From Nostoc sp. TCL240-02 (GTDB taxonomy: Bacteria; Cyanobacteriota; Cyanobacteriia; Cyanobacteriales; Nostocaceae): a stretch of DNA of 64,000 bases. The position numbers and the translations under genes were made by a program. Below the pieces are notes generated by a model that did not search any database, was not told the origin of the DNA, and saw only the letters and a list, made by a program, of their open reading frames with translations. The DNA lies in the NCBI RefSeq assembly GCF_013343235.1, contig NZ_CP040094.1, positions 1,674,501 to 1,738,500 on the forward strand, in the 5' to 3' direction. Positions 1-8,715 of this stretch are shown one piece after another (position 1 is the first letter of the stretch; every line of letters begins with the position of its first letter).

Positions 1-925
1 TATTCTGGAAGTAAGTCAATGACTGTACAAATAAAAGTACACTGCCAGGACTGAATTCTCTTTTAAAAGCTTTCTGTACCACCCAGTAGAAAGAAAAACC
101 ATTTCCCAAAGTGCTGAGGATAGCTAGACTAGACGACCAAAATGCTTGCTTGTCCCTCAGATAGCGCATAGATTGATGTAAAGACTGAAATGCTTGCAGA
201 TAAAGCTCGATAAAAAAGGAACCTAGCTTAAATAACCTGATTTCTTTGGCATAGGTATCAGTAAGCATCACCGAAGTGTAATATTCCATTCTTCGAGCTT
301 GGGGACTGTTCTCAAATAAATTTAGCCAAATAGCTTTGCCATACTGAGAAGAAACCACTATCTGGGGTATAGTTGCGATCGCTATCACCAGTGGTATCCA
401 AAAAGCTAGAGGAACTAGTAACCCAACTATCACTATTAAGGTCACTAAAGATCGACCTGATTCAACCAAATTTTCTAGTAAATTCAGTGGTTTATAGCCA
501 ACTTGTTGTTGCAACAGTTGTAGGTCATCATAGAACAGAGAATCTTCAAAACGGCTCAAATCTGAAAAAGTATCAGCTTTCCGCATCAATAATAAGCTAA
601 TGTGAGCCGTTAACTTGTCATTGAGATTTCCTTGCAGTGCCAATACCCAAGGATACAGCAGTGATTCTAGTAGCAAAGCTCCAACCCATCCTGCTACCAA
701 AGGAGCAAGAGTTGCATAACCTAATTCTCTACCAGATATTAAGGCTGTTGCTACAGTATCTACCACTAGCTTGGTTATCCAAACACTTATGGCAGGAAGA
801 AAACCTTGTAATACCGTGACAGCAATCAACAAGACTATTTCTCTGGGTGCTGCTGTCCATAATAAAGGTAAAGAACGAAATAAAGCTTTAGTGTACCCTG
901 CAAGCCAAACTCTTAAATCGCTCAT
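1..925 (-). CDS. ABC transporter transmembrane domain, partial (C-terminus beyond left edge)
   Basis: About 308 N-terminal codons are present; the nucleotide-binding domain must lie to the left of the window. The ATG at 923-925 has an AGG nine bases upstream. The translation begins MSDLRVWLAGYTKALFRSL and is strongly hydrophobic, with helices around residues 25-45, 65-95, 145-180 and 255-285, as in the type-1 exporter fold of MsbA/MDR half-transporters. No N-terminal C39 peptidase is seen. The gene is divergent from the RiPP precursor 825 bp away, so export or immunity for that peptide is a fair inference from position but is not shown by the sequence. The ATP-binding motifs cannot be checked here. 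Confidence 0.8.
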   Translation of the reverse strand, partial: MSDLRVWLAGYTKALFRSLPLLWTAAPREIVLLIAVTVLQGFLPAISVWITKLVVDTVATALISGRELGYATLAPLVAGWVGALLLESLLYPWVLALQGNLNDKLTAHISLLLMRKADTFSDLSRFEDSLFYDDLQLLQQQVGYKPLNLLENLVESGRSLVTLIVIVGLLVPLAFWIPLVIAIATIPQIVVSSQYGKAIWLNLFENSPQARRMEYYTSVMLTDTYAKEIRLFKLGSFFIELYLQAFQSLHQSMRYLRDKQAFWSSSLAILSTLGNGFSFYWVVQKAFKREFSPGSVLLFVQSLTYFQN

Positions 926-1750
926 CAATTAAACCTGATTTTTTATTCGAGTGTCAAGTAAATAAGCTTTATGCCAGTATTTAAAACCTATCTTATATAT
1001 TCCCCTAACTTAAAATTCGCTATCAGCGCTATTATAAAATGGGTTTTTACTGTCAGTATGCTTTTTATTTTAAAGTCTCTCTACCTTTTCTGCATCAGTA
1101 ACCAATGCAGAAAGTAATATTAGGCGCTATCCAAAATAAAGATAATCCTACTTAAGAAATAAAAATATTACTATCAAGACTAAAAACAATATTACTTAGG
1201 TATGAATAAAAAACTCTAGAAAAAGATAATGTTATAAGAGGTTAGATGATCAAAAAAAAGAGAATGTGACGCTAACAGTAGCAAAAGCATTCTCAAAGAC
1301 GAGGTTTTAGGGAAGATAAATTCCATAAGACAATACAATTACGTCGAGATATTCCTCCCTGTGGCGACCTCCTAAAAAAGGAGGTAGATAAATTATAAGT
1401 CTTTGTTATTCAGGGTTGGAAGGATCTTTAAATGATTAAAATTTTAATCAGACTGTATTGTCCTAGGTGATATTTTCCTTAACTTGCCAAAAAGCGATTT
1501 TGATGTTTTGTGGATTAGTTAAGATTCTGAATAAAAGATTGAGTGTTTTTGTTTAACTATAACCGGATGTGAATGATAGTTAGACATTAACCGCCATCTC
1601 ATTTTTTGATCATTCTGTAAATTCGCTAGTTCCAACATCATTTCTTCCGTGAAAGCTGATTGATACATGAAGATCATTACAGCTTTTGACTGACTCGAAT
1701 GCAGATTTAAAAACAGGCTAATGAATTTAATTTGAAAGGAATGAGTAACC
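926..1750. other. Long intergenic region between exporter and RiPP precursor
   Basis: This 825-bp AT-rich stretch has no convincing gene. It has a small dyad at 1367-1385 (ACCTCCT, five A, AGGAGGT). An imperfect inverted pair around AGACAATACA lies near 1328 and 1460. A short minus-strand frame near 1519-1677 lacks a ribosome site. Promoters for the divergent exporter and precursor genes must lie here, but I cannot place them with confidence. Confidence 0.5.
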
Positions 1751-2116
1751 ATGCTTGCAGAAAAAACACTGACCCAACAAACAATAGATATGCGTTTAGA
1801 AGACAAAGCAGACAAACTCGAACAACTGCTTTTGTCCGATGAGGAAATTGCAGCTTTAGAAAAGTTAGCAATGCCAGGAATGTTTGAATCTGAGACTAGT
1901 CAAAGATGGTTTGCTAATTGCGGTGGATGTGGTGGATGTGGTGGATGTGTCGGATGTCGGGGATGCGGATGTCGAGGATGCGGATGTCGAGGATGCGGAT
2001 GTCGGGGATGCGGATGTCGGGGATGCGGATGTCGGGGATGCGGATGTCGAGTTACTGAAGGTGGAACAATATCAGGTGTGCTAGACGACACCGATGAGGT
2101 CGGTTTTGGATACTAA
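1751..2116 (+). CDS. Cys/Gly-repeat RiPP (TOMM) precursor peptide
   Basis: The 121-residue peptide has three parts. A charged leader (1-56) has an acidic helix LLLSDEEIAALEKLA and no double-glycine site. The core (57-100) has 17 cysteines. It starts with CGG-CGG-CGG-CVG-CRG triplets and continues as six exact GCGCR units at residues 71-100. The tail (101-121) is acidic and ends GFGY. There is no Ser or Thr in the core, so only Cys can be cyclised there. The start ATG has AAGGA ten bases upstream. It is followed by E1-like, YcaO and SagB genes, the minimal set for turning Cys into thiazoles. Gly-Cys cores recall microcin B17, and repeated Cys-Xaa-Xaa recalls the Bacillus heterocycloanthracin type. 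The leader matches neither family that I know. A metal-binding peptide is the alternative, but the neighbours argue against it. Confidence 0.88.
   Translation: MLAEKTLTQQTIDMRLEDKADKLEQLLLSDEEIAALEKLAMPGMFESETSQRWFANCGGCGGCGGCVGCRGCGCRGCGCRGCGCRGCGCRGCGCRGCGCRVTEGGTISGVLDDTDEVGFGY
1961..2050 (+). repeat. Six tandem 15-bp units inside the precursor core
   Basis: Six consecutive 15-bp units, GGATGCGGATGTCGR, encode GCGCR. They differ only in the last base (A or G), which is silent. Such identity at the DNA level points to recent expansion by slippage or recombination, so the number of units may vary between strains. Less regular GGT-GGA-TGT triplets occupy 1922-1950. Confidence 0.95.
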
Positions 2117-2188
2117 ATAACCTGGAAATAGAACAGCAATTCCGTAATTTTAGAAACCAAGTTTTTAAGTTTAGAGCCACAATATCTG

Positions 2189-2230
2189 GCTTTAAAAGTT
2201 AAAAACCCTGTCTTTTAAGCTGTTTTTTTT
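2189..2230 (+). terminator. Terminator or attenuator after the precursor gene
   Basis: GCTTTAAAAG pairs with CTTTTAAGC across a short loop with one bulged base, and a run of eight T follows at 2223-2230. It sits between the precursor stop (2116) and the first enzyme gene (2353). Partial termination here would give more precursor than enzyme transcript, a common arrangement in RiPP operons. The stem is AT-rich and so only moderately strong. Confidence 0.6.
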
Positions 2231-2352
2231 GCATTCATCACTTTTATAGCTGCAAAAGCAGGATTTTTCATTTTCTCAATATTTTTGGATACAACCGAGT
2301 TTTCAGATTTTTCTATTTCTTTGATGGAGCTTGGGATAATAAAACAAAGCCT

Positions 2353-3480
2353 ATGAAATTAAATGATGCTCAACGCCTGCGTCTACTAGAACACGTTGTC
2401 GTTCACATTATGCGGTCAGATTGCAATGGCGAAGAAACTATGATATTCAATACGAGGCGGCGAACCCTGACAGTGAAGGGTCAAGCACTGCATGATGTAG
2501 AAAAAATTGTTTTACCTTTATTAGATGGTTCCCGAACAATAGGAGAAATCCGGGCGGCAATTTGCGAAAAGTTGACAGATTCTTCACTAAATCAATGTTT
2601 AAAGTTTTTGATGGACAATCGCTTAGTAGATGAGTTGCTGGAAGATCCAGTTGATTTAGATAGTCGTGCATATTTACTTCCTCAAATCAGCCTCTATCAT
2701 GAACTAGGCTTTAAGCAAAAAGATGCCCAGAAGCACTTAGCGAACGCGAGGATTGCTGTTTTTGGACTCGGAGGTTCAGGGTTGATAGCTGCAATTAATT
2801 TGGCTAGTGCTGGTATCGGTTTTCTCCGCCTATGTGATGATGTCTGCACATTTCCGTCTGATTTCCCGATGATGTCAGGCTCAGTCTTTAATCAAATAGG
2901 TGCTTTTCGAGGTGTGGAAGCAGCTCGACAAATCGAGGCGATCGCAAAAGTAACCCAAACTGAAACTGTGACAGATCCTTTAACTAACGACGAAACAGTA
3001 AATGCTTTGCTTGAGGACGTTGATCTGGTGATTGTCGCCACCGATGCCGTATCTGTCAATCTCGCTTATCGCCTGAACAGACTATGCCTGAAGATGCAGC
3101 GCCCATTGCTACCAGGTGGCGCAGTTGGTGTTGAAGGAACTTTTGGGCCGCTAGTCTTTTCTCAGGATGGCCCTTGCTATCTTTGCTATCGGATGCGATC
3201 TATTGCCTGTGCCAAACTTCCAGAGGCGGAATTCGCTATTGAGCAGTTTCTCGACCGAGAACGCCGTTCTCAACCGCGTTTGCGAGAAAATTTACCGATC
3301 GCGCAGATGTTGGTTGGTAGTTATCTGGCTCTTGAAACAGTGAAGATGTTGCTCGGTTTGCCAATCGCCACTGACGGTAAATTACTGCATCTAGACTTGC
3401 TCGGCACAAAGCTGACTCACAACGTTGTGCTGAAGAAACCTGGTTGTCCACATTGCTCAGGACAGGAGAAAACAAAGTGA
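2353..3480 (+). CDS. TOMM cyclodehydratase partner: RRE plus E1/ThiF-like protein
   Basis: The 375-aa protein should present the precursor to the YcaO enzyme. Residues about 30-100 form a PqqD-like winged-helix RiPP recognition element (LTVKGQALHDVEKIV, LLDGSRTIGEI). From about residue 128 an E1/ThiF fold begins with the nucleotide loop GLGGSG. Two CxxC pairs, CYLC near residue 274 and CPHC near 367, make the usual structural zinc site. The ThiF-type catalytic cysteine for ubiquitin-like activation is not obvious, as expected for TOMM partners that no longer adenylate. The stop overlaps the GTG start of the YcaO gene, so the two are probably translationally coupled. The family assignment is firm; precursor binding is inferred. 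Confidence 0.87.
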   Translation: MKLNDAQRLRLLEHVVVHIMRSDCNGEETMIFNTRRRTLTVKGQALHDVEKIVLPLLDGSRTIGEIRAAICEKLTDSSLNQCLKFLMDNRLVDELLEDPVDLDSRAYLLPQISLYHELGFKQKDAQKHLANARIAVFGLGGSGLIAAINLASAGIGFLRLCDDVCTFPSDFPMMSGSVFNQIGAFRGVEAARQIEAIAKVTQTETVTDPLTNDETVNALLEDVDLVIVATDAVSVNLAYRLNRLCLKMQRPLLPGGAVGVEGTFGPLVFSQDGPCYLCYRMRSIACAKLPEAEFAIEQFLDRERRSQPRLRENLPIAQMLVGSYLALETVKMLLGLPIATDGKLLHLDLLGTKLTHNVVLKKPGCPHCSGQEKTK

Positions 3481-4787
3481 ATGCAGCGATCGCTAGTCCA
3501 CGCTGGCGCGATTTAGTTAGCCCGCATACGGGAATCATCCGAGCCATTGATAGATTTACCAAGCCTTATACAGAGTTTGATCTGCCAGTTTTGTGGCAAG
3601 CCGAATTAGCAAATTTCCAGCTTCGCAAACAGCAGGATGATTTACGCTACGGCGTAGGTAGGGGCATGACTGATGAACAAGCAATTTTTGGTGCAGTTGG
3701 CGAAGCAGTAGAGCGCTACTGTGGTGGTATTGTAGATTATCGGCAACTGATTGTCAGTAGCTACGCAGAATTAAGTCATTGCGCCGTCCATCCTCCAACT
3801 TTTTTCTCTTTTTCTGACAAACAATACTCTGACCCCAATTTTCCATATTCACCTTTCAATCCGGCAACGCAGACTTCGTGGATACCTGCCCTTTCTCTAG
3901 CAAGCAACCTACAAGTTTTAGTTCCAGCATTTATGGTTTATTTCGACTGGGATAGCAATCTACCAGGAGATTATACTTTACCGGTCACTTCTAATGGTAT
4001 GGCTAGTGGCCCAACTCTTGAGTTTGCTGCTTACAGTGGCTTGTGCGAGTTGATTGAGCGCGATGCTTTTATAATTACATGGTTAAACCGCCTACCTGCC
4101 CCACGCATTTATTTCGCTCACCGTCCAGGAATTGAGACGGAAATTTTAAGCCACTATGCCCGATTTGGCATTGAGCTAGTTACGTTCTATTTGATTACTG
4201 ATATTCAGATCCCAGTTGTGATGGCAATGTTAATTGACCGTTCAGGTAGAAGTCCAGCTGTTGCAACTGGTCTAGGATGCCATCTCGATGGATCAACTGC
4301 GCTTCGTAAGGCAATTTTTGAAGTTTGCCAAGCCCGTTTTGGTGATATGGAACGCATGGCTAGCGGCACTGGGATTAATCTCAATAAATATGAAGATGTG
4401 CAGAATTTGGACGATCACAGCGCTTTTTTCTACAAAACGGCTCGGCTACGCGAGTTGGAATTTTTGTTGGAGCATGACCAATACCTAACGGTTGAAGATT
4501 TACCAACTTATGCATCTTCAGTAGAGGTAGAAAAATTGCAATCGGTCATTGCCAGGTTGCATTCAGTGGGTGTTGAACCTTATTTAGTGGAAATTACAAC
4601 CCCTGATATTGAGTCGCTCGGTTTTCGAGTAGTGCGGACTTTAGCCAGTGAACTAGTCCCAATATATTTTGGCTATGGACTGGAGCCATTGGGAACTCGG
4701 CGGTTGTTCAAGGTACCAGAAAAGTTAGGTTACGGTGAGCAACGTACCGCAAATGATCTAAATCCGTGTCCACATCCTATGGCTTAA
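3477..4787 (+). CDS. YcaO-domain azoline-forming cyclodehydratase
   Basis: This is an ATP-dependent enzyme that cyclises Cys side chains onto the peptide backbone to give thiazolines. I start it at GTG 3477, whose last two bases lie in the TGA of the preceding gene. AGGAG sits eight bases upstream. A longer frame from TTG 3444 lacks such a site. The 436-aa product shows YcaO signatures: GVGRGMTDEQAIFGAVGEAVER early, SNGMASGPTLEFA with CELIERDAF in the middle, and ATGLGCHLDGSTALRKAIFE. It ends PCPHPMA, close to the Pro-rich C-terminus that reaches the active site in TOMM YcaO proteins. The standalone YcaO is paired with the separate E1-like gene rather than fused to it. Confidence 0.92.
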   Translation: MNAAIASPRWRDLVSPHTGIIRAIDRFTKPYTEFDLPVLWQAELANFQLRKQQDDLRYGVGRGMTDEQAIFGAVGEAVERYCGGIVDYRQLIVSSYAELSHCAVHPPTFFSFSDKQYSDPNFPYSPFNPATQTSWIPALSLASNLQVLVPAFMVYFDWDSNLPGDYTLPVTSNGMASGPTLEFAAYSGLCELIERDAFIITWLNRLPAPRIYFAHRPGIETEILSHYARFGIELVTFYLITDIQIPVVMAMLIDRSGRSPAVATGLGCHLDGSTALRKAIFEVCQARFGDMERMASGTGINLNKYEDVQNLDDHSAFFYKTARLRELEFLLEHDQYLTVEDLPTYASSVEVEKLQSVIARLHSVGVEPYLVEITTPDIESLGFRVVRTLASELVPIYFGYGLEPLGTRRLFKVPEKLGYGEQRTANDLNPCPHPMA

Positions 4788-4968
4788 TACGATTTTAGAT
4801 TTTGGATTAGGAATTACTTTCTTGTCGCAATCATTTTTCGGCGTTGCATAAATGCGGGATGAATTGGCGGGTGAAAGCGTTGATAAATCCTTCCACATTT
4901 GGCTAAATCATCCCATGATTCAGCAACTCCCATTTTTTAAATTGGCTTAAAAGGAGGAAATCAGCGTA

Positions 4969-5700
4969 ATGTACACAGCCAATGAGCCACTGGAGTTAGC
5001 TCTGTTGTATCATTTGAACTCCCCAGTCCCTAAAAGTTCTGTCAAGCGTGTTCCGGCTACTGAACTGCGATATATGCCGGAGGCTCCTTTTCTGGAACTT
5101 CCAAAAGCACCACACGATAACCTGCTGAGTAAGCTTTTAGAGCGACGGTCTTCTGTGCGATCGTTTGATAAGTCGGTCATGCCAATGATCGCATTAGCTC
5201 AGTTGCTTGATGCAGGATGCGGTGTCAATGGGTTGCGTCAAACAGATGGTTATACCTATGAAGCCCGAAACTCACCGTCTGCGGGAGGACTTTATCCGAT
5301 TGAGATTTTTGTATCGACACAAGCGGTAGAAGGTTTAGCAGATGGACTATATCACTACGAACCACGCGGTCATGGCTTACATCGGGTGAATGATGCAGTG
5401 CCAACAGACTTTGTAGAATCTTTATTGCAGCAGGATTACATTGTAAATGCCAATGCTCTGTTTCTGTTCACATCTGTTTTTATGCGCTCAATGTGCAAAT
5501 ACGGTGCGCGTGGCTACCGTTTTGCACTTTTGGAAACTGGTCATCAAGCTGAAAATATATGTCTAATGGCTGTGCAATTGGGGCTGGATAGTCTGTGCAT
5601 AGGTGGATTCTATGATATGAGTCTGAACGCCATGTTGGGTATTGATGGAAAACGCCATGCGGCACTTTATTGTGTTGCCGTCGGTACTGAGAAGAAGTAG
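4969..5700 (+). CDS. SagB-type FMN-dependent azoline dehydrogenase
   Basis: The nitroreductase-fold enzyme (243 aa) would oxidise thiazolines to thiazoles using FMN. Visible motifs are ERRSSVRSFD near residue 61 (FMN phosphate contacts), PSAGGLYPIEIF near 104, and ETGHQAENICLMAVQLGLDS near 190, all typical of the SagB/ThcOx family. A strong GGAGGA lies about ten bases before the ATG. The gap of 181 bp after the YcaO gene holds no gene; it contains a GC-rich segment near 4838-4870. It is the last gene of the cluster and ends 46 bp from the convergent permease gene. Confidence 0.9.
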   Translation: MYTANEPLELALLYHLNSPVPKSSVKRVPATELRYMPEAPFLELPKAPHDNLLSKLLERRSSVRSFDKSVMPMIALAQLLDAGCGVNGLRQTDGYTYEARNSPSAGGLYPIEIFVSTQAVEGLADGLYHYEPRGHGLHRVNDAVPTDFVESLLQQDYIVNANALFLFTSVFMRSMCKYGARGYRFALLETGHQAENICLMAVQLGLDSLCIGGFYDMSLNAMLGIDGKRHAALYCVAVGTEKK

Positions 5701-5746
5701 TGGTGCGCCAAGTTCCCTGCCCTCTTTTCCTTGCCTCTTCGTTGAC

Positions 5747-6952
5747 TTAAATACCTCTTAATGCAGCTATGGGATCGAGTCGTGCTGCTTTTCTGGCTGG
5801 CGCTACACCAAAGATTAGACCAATGCTACCAGAAATGCTGGCTGTGAGAAATATTGCTCCTATTGGTACTGATGGTTGTAAGGGGGAGAACATAGCAACT
5901 ATAAGTGCGCTACTAACGCCAATACCAGTTCCGACTAAACCGCCTGTTACGGACAGGATAATCGCCTCAATTAAGAATTGGGTAAGAATTGCTTTTTCTG
6001 TTGCGCCTATTGCTTTGCGTAGTCCAATTTCTTGGGTGCGTTCGGTGACAGACACTAGCATAATGTTCATGATGCCAATTCCACCAACGAATAAAGATAT
6101 ACCTGCGATCGCCGCCAAGACTAAACTTAAATTTATCGTCACTTGATTGATCAAGTCTTGGACTGACTTATTGGCGGCAACTGTGAAATCTTTTTTGCCC
6201 CGTCTGCGTGTCAGAATATTAATTGTTTGAAATGCCGCTGCGCGAATGCTATCTTGATTTTTTGCTGACAGTTCTAAGTAGTCGATGGGAATACCATTAG
6301 GCGATCGCCTACCGACTAGCTGATCTGCCATAGTACTAATTGGCACATAAGCTATATCATCAGGGTTATTCCCCATAAATGCACCTTTAGCTTGCATAAT
6401 CCCAATAACTTGAAAACTCAAGTTATTCATCTGTAGTAACTGACCGATGGGATTTTCATTACCAAAAAGTTTCCGCGCAACTACTGGCCCTAAAATCACC
6501 ACCTGAGAATTTTGATTTAGCTCTATAGGGTCAAAAAAACGGCCTTGATGTACCTGGAGATTGCGGACATAAAGAATTCCTGGCGTTGTACCTGTAACAT
6601 TAACTTTACTGATGCGTCCCTGACGCGATAATTGCAAGTTGCTGCTAATTTGCGGGGCAACTTCTCGGACGGCGGGAGCCATAGTTGCGATCGCTTGAGC
6701 ATCTGCCAAGAACAGTGAAGGCACATCAGAGCTTAACCCCTCTAGATTATCGCCACCAGCGAACACTGATAGTTGATTTGGCCCCAGAGACTCCAACTTT
6801 TCTTGCGTAAATTTTTGCGCCCCTTGCCCAATAGCGATCATTGTAATCACAGAGGCATTGCCAATGATAATACCAAGCATGGTCAACATGCTACGGAGCT
6901 TATTCGCAGCCAATGTTTTGACTGCCATTTGTGTACTTTCTAGTAAATTCAT
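5747..6952 (-). CDS. MacB-type ABC transporter permease
   Basis: The 401-aa inner-membrane protein has the MacB/FtsX layout. A first transmembrane helix lies around residues 21-43 (SMLTMLGIIIGNASVIT). A periplasmic domain follows to about 270, then three C-terminal helices with the signature VSVTERTQEIGLRKAIGA. It ends ARLDPIAALRGI, the usual C-terminus. It works in tripartite efflux with an adaptor, which is the gene just upstream (98-bp gap), and an ATPase. Unlike most macAB or devBCA loci, no ATPase gene is adjacent, so the partner must be encoded elsewhere. Its substrate is unknown; the convergent RiPP cluster ending 46 bp away is a possible but unproven source. Confidence 0.9.
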   Translation of the reverse strand: MNLLESTQMAVKTLAANKLRSMLTMLGIIIGNASVITMIAIGQGAQKFTQEKLESLGPNQLSVFAGGDNLEGLSSDVPSLFLADAQAIATMAPAVREVAPQISSNLQLSRQGRISKVNVTGTTPGILYVRNLQVHQGRFFDPIELNQNSQVVILGPVVARKLFGNENPIGQLLQMNNLSFQVIGIMQAKGAFMGNNPDDIAYVPISTMADQLVGRRSPNGIPIDYLELSAKNQDSIRAAAFQTINILTRRRGKKDFTVAANKSVQDLINQVTINLSLVLAAIAGISLFVGGIGIMNIMLVSVTERTQEIGLRKAIGATEKAILTQFLIEAIILSVTGGLVGTGIGVSSALIVAMFSPLQPSVPIGAIFLTASISGSIGLIFGVAPARKAARLDPIAALRGI

Positions 6953-7050
6953 AATAATTCGTAATTCGTAGTTATGAGTCGATAATTACAACTAGGGAAA
7001 TATTGTTGAATGATCGAAAAATATCAGTACCAATTGAAGATTCGGCTATT

Positions 7051-8367
7051 CTAAAATCCAATTTTATCTACACCTTCAATTTTTTCTGTACTGGGGGGAG
7101 ACATTAACACGCGATCGCCTTTCTGAAGTCCTGCCAAAACTTGCACTTGATCACCACTAGTAGCACTTACTTTCACTGGTTGGAAACTGGCAGCATTTTG
7201 ACTATCAATAACATATACCCCGGTTTGACCATTGGGCTGAGTTGTTACAGCCGCCAGAGGAATTACTAGAGCATTCTTAATAGTCTGACTGTGGAATGTC
7301 AGGCGTACATTCATTCCTGATTTCAACTTGTCTTGCCCATTCGATAAAACTACCTTAACTCGAAAAAAAGTGATATTGTTTTCCTGCACTGCTCTTGGTG
7401 CAATTAGACTTACTTTTCCTTTGAAGGTTTCATTAGGATAGGTGTCTGTTTGAATATCTACAAACTGACCGCGATTGATTTTGGCAATGCTAGCTTCAGG
7501 AATTCTGGCTTCAATTTCTAAGCCACTAGAGAGTTCAGCAATTGAGGTCGAGGTTGCACCTTCAGTATTAGAAGCTGATGTGGTGGGTGTAACAAAATCC
7601 CCTTCTTGGGCAAAGCGACGGGTAATAATTCCCGCAAATGGGGCACGGATGATAGCATTATTGAACTGACTTTGATAAAAAACTAACTGAGCTTTAGCCT
7701 GTGCTACCTCGGCTTCAGCTTGGGCAATTTCCTCGGGACGTAATCCATTTTTGGCTTTCTTCAAACTTTCACGTTGTTCTTTGAGCCGTGCTAGTTCTGC
7801 TTCTAAGTTAGCTCTAGCTTCTTGTTCTTTAGTGACAAACTCTTCAAAGGCATTGCGGGAAATAGCACCCTCTTGCACCAACACTTGATTGCGTTGCATC
7901 TCTACGATTGCTCGATTCAATCGAGTTTGAGATGCAGCTACTAATGCTTCTGCGGAAGCAACTCTAGCTTTAGATTCAGCAATGTCTTCTTGTCGAGTGC
8001 CAGCAACTTTTTGTTTCAAATCAGCCACAGCTTTATTTAGTGATGCTTGATACTGATTTACCTGTGCTTGTAATCTTTCACTATCCATAAGGGCAATAAT
8101 TTGTCCTTTTTGGACGCGATCACCTTCATTCACATACAATTTAGCAATGCGTCCAGAATCTTCTGGGCTAAGATTGATTTTTTGTAATGCTTGCACCACG
8201 CCATTAGCTTGAATCTGCACTACCCAATCTTTAGTTTGCACTAAGATAGTTTGACTAGTTAAATCTGGCTGGGAGGCAGTTTCTTGAGTTTTCCAGTAAA
8301 CTGTCGCCATACTTCCCAAGGTGCTGGCTAACAAGATACCGAAAATCCAAGGACTAAATTTCTTCAT
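7051..8367 (-). CDS. HlyD/RND-family periplasmic adaptor subunit
   Basis: The gene encodes a membrane-fusion protein that links an inner-membrane pump to the outer-membrane channel. The first ATG (8367) gives 438 aa beginning MKKFSPWIFGILLAS, an uncleaved anchor or signal. The frame extends upstream only to a TTG. A lipoyl-type half motif (ALMDSERLQAQ) is followed by a long Ala/Glu/Gln coiled-coil hairpin (about residues 100-220). The barrel and beta domains (FAGIITRRFAQEGDFV, GMNVRLTF) and a C-terminal membrane-proximal domain complete it. It precedes the permease in the same direction and probably shares its transcript. Confidence 0.9.
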   Translation of the reverse strand: MKKFSPWIFGILLASTLGSMATVYWKTQETASQPDLTSQTILVQTKDWVVQIQANGVVQALQKINLSPEDSGRIAKLYVNEGDRVQKGQIIALMDSERLQAQVNQYQASLNKAVADLKQKVAGTRQEDIAESKARVASAEALVAASQTRLNRAIVEMQRNQVLVQEGAISRNAFEEFVTKEQEARANLEAELARLKEQRESLKKAKNGLRPEEIAQAEAEVAQAKAQLVFYQSQFNNAIIRAPFAGIITRRFAQEGDFVTPTTSASNTEGATSTSIAELSSGLEIEARIPEASIAKINRGQFVDIQTDTYPNETFKGKVSLIAPRAVQENNITFFRVKVVLSNGQDKLKSGMNVRLTFHSQTIKNALVIPLAAVTTQPNGQTGVYVIDSQNAASFQPVKVSATSGDQVQVLAGLQKGDRVLMSPPSTEKIEGVDKIGF

Positions 8368-8715
8368 CCGATTATACAGTTTGATGTAGTCACTAAAATT
8401 AACTCCTGATAAGTATTGTAGAAATAAAATATCAATAATAAAAAACTTACTGTAAACCAAAAACTGATATTTTTAATATTGCAATAGATTGCCATGCAAA
8501 GGACTTATAAAAAAATAAATTATTCCAAATTATTTCTAATTTTTTAGTAGTGCAAGACCTTAAAATCCTAATAAAAAATATTTTTATATGGAAGTCCATA
8601 ACTGTTATTAACTCATCCAATTTAACAAAATATTGCTATCAAATTTATTGTTATTAATGGGTTTTTCTCATCTCCCTTGCCAAGTCTGATAATTTCCACA
8701 GAAACCTCTATAGCC

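Noticed and set aside
1519..1677. Small minus-strand frame between the exporter and precursor (ending HSIFYSES)
   Set aside because: It has no ribosome site, no recognisable motif, and its upstream part is only the antisense of the precursor gene. Could be revisited if conserved.
1900..2091. Antisense and alternate frames across the repeat (His-Pro-Arg and Asp-Val-Gly repeats)
   Set aside because: They are automatic by-products of the 15-bp repeat; only the Cys-rich frame has a start site, a leader and matching neighbours.
4838..4890. GC-rich stretch between YcaO and SagB genes that resembles sequences near Nostoc insertion sequences
   Set aside because: No terminal repeats, transposase or duplication is visible, and I only recall the similarity. 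Not enough to call a mobile element.
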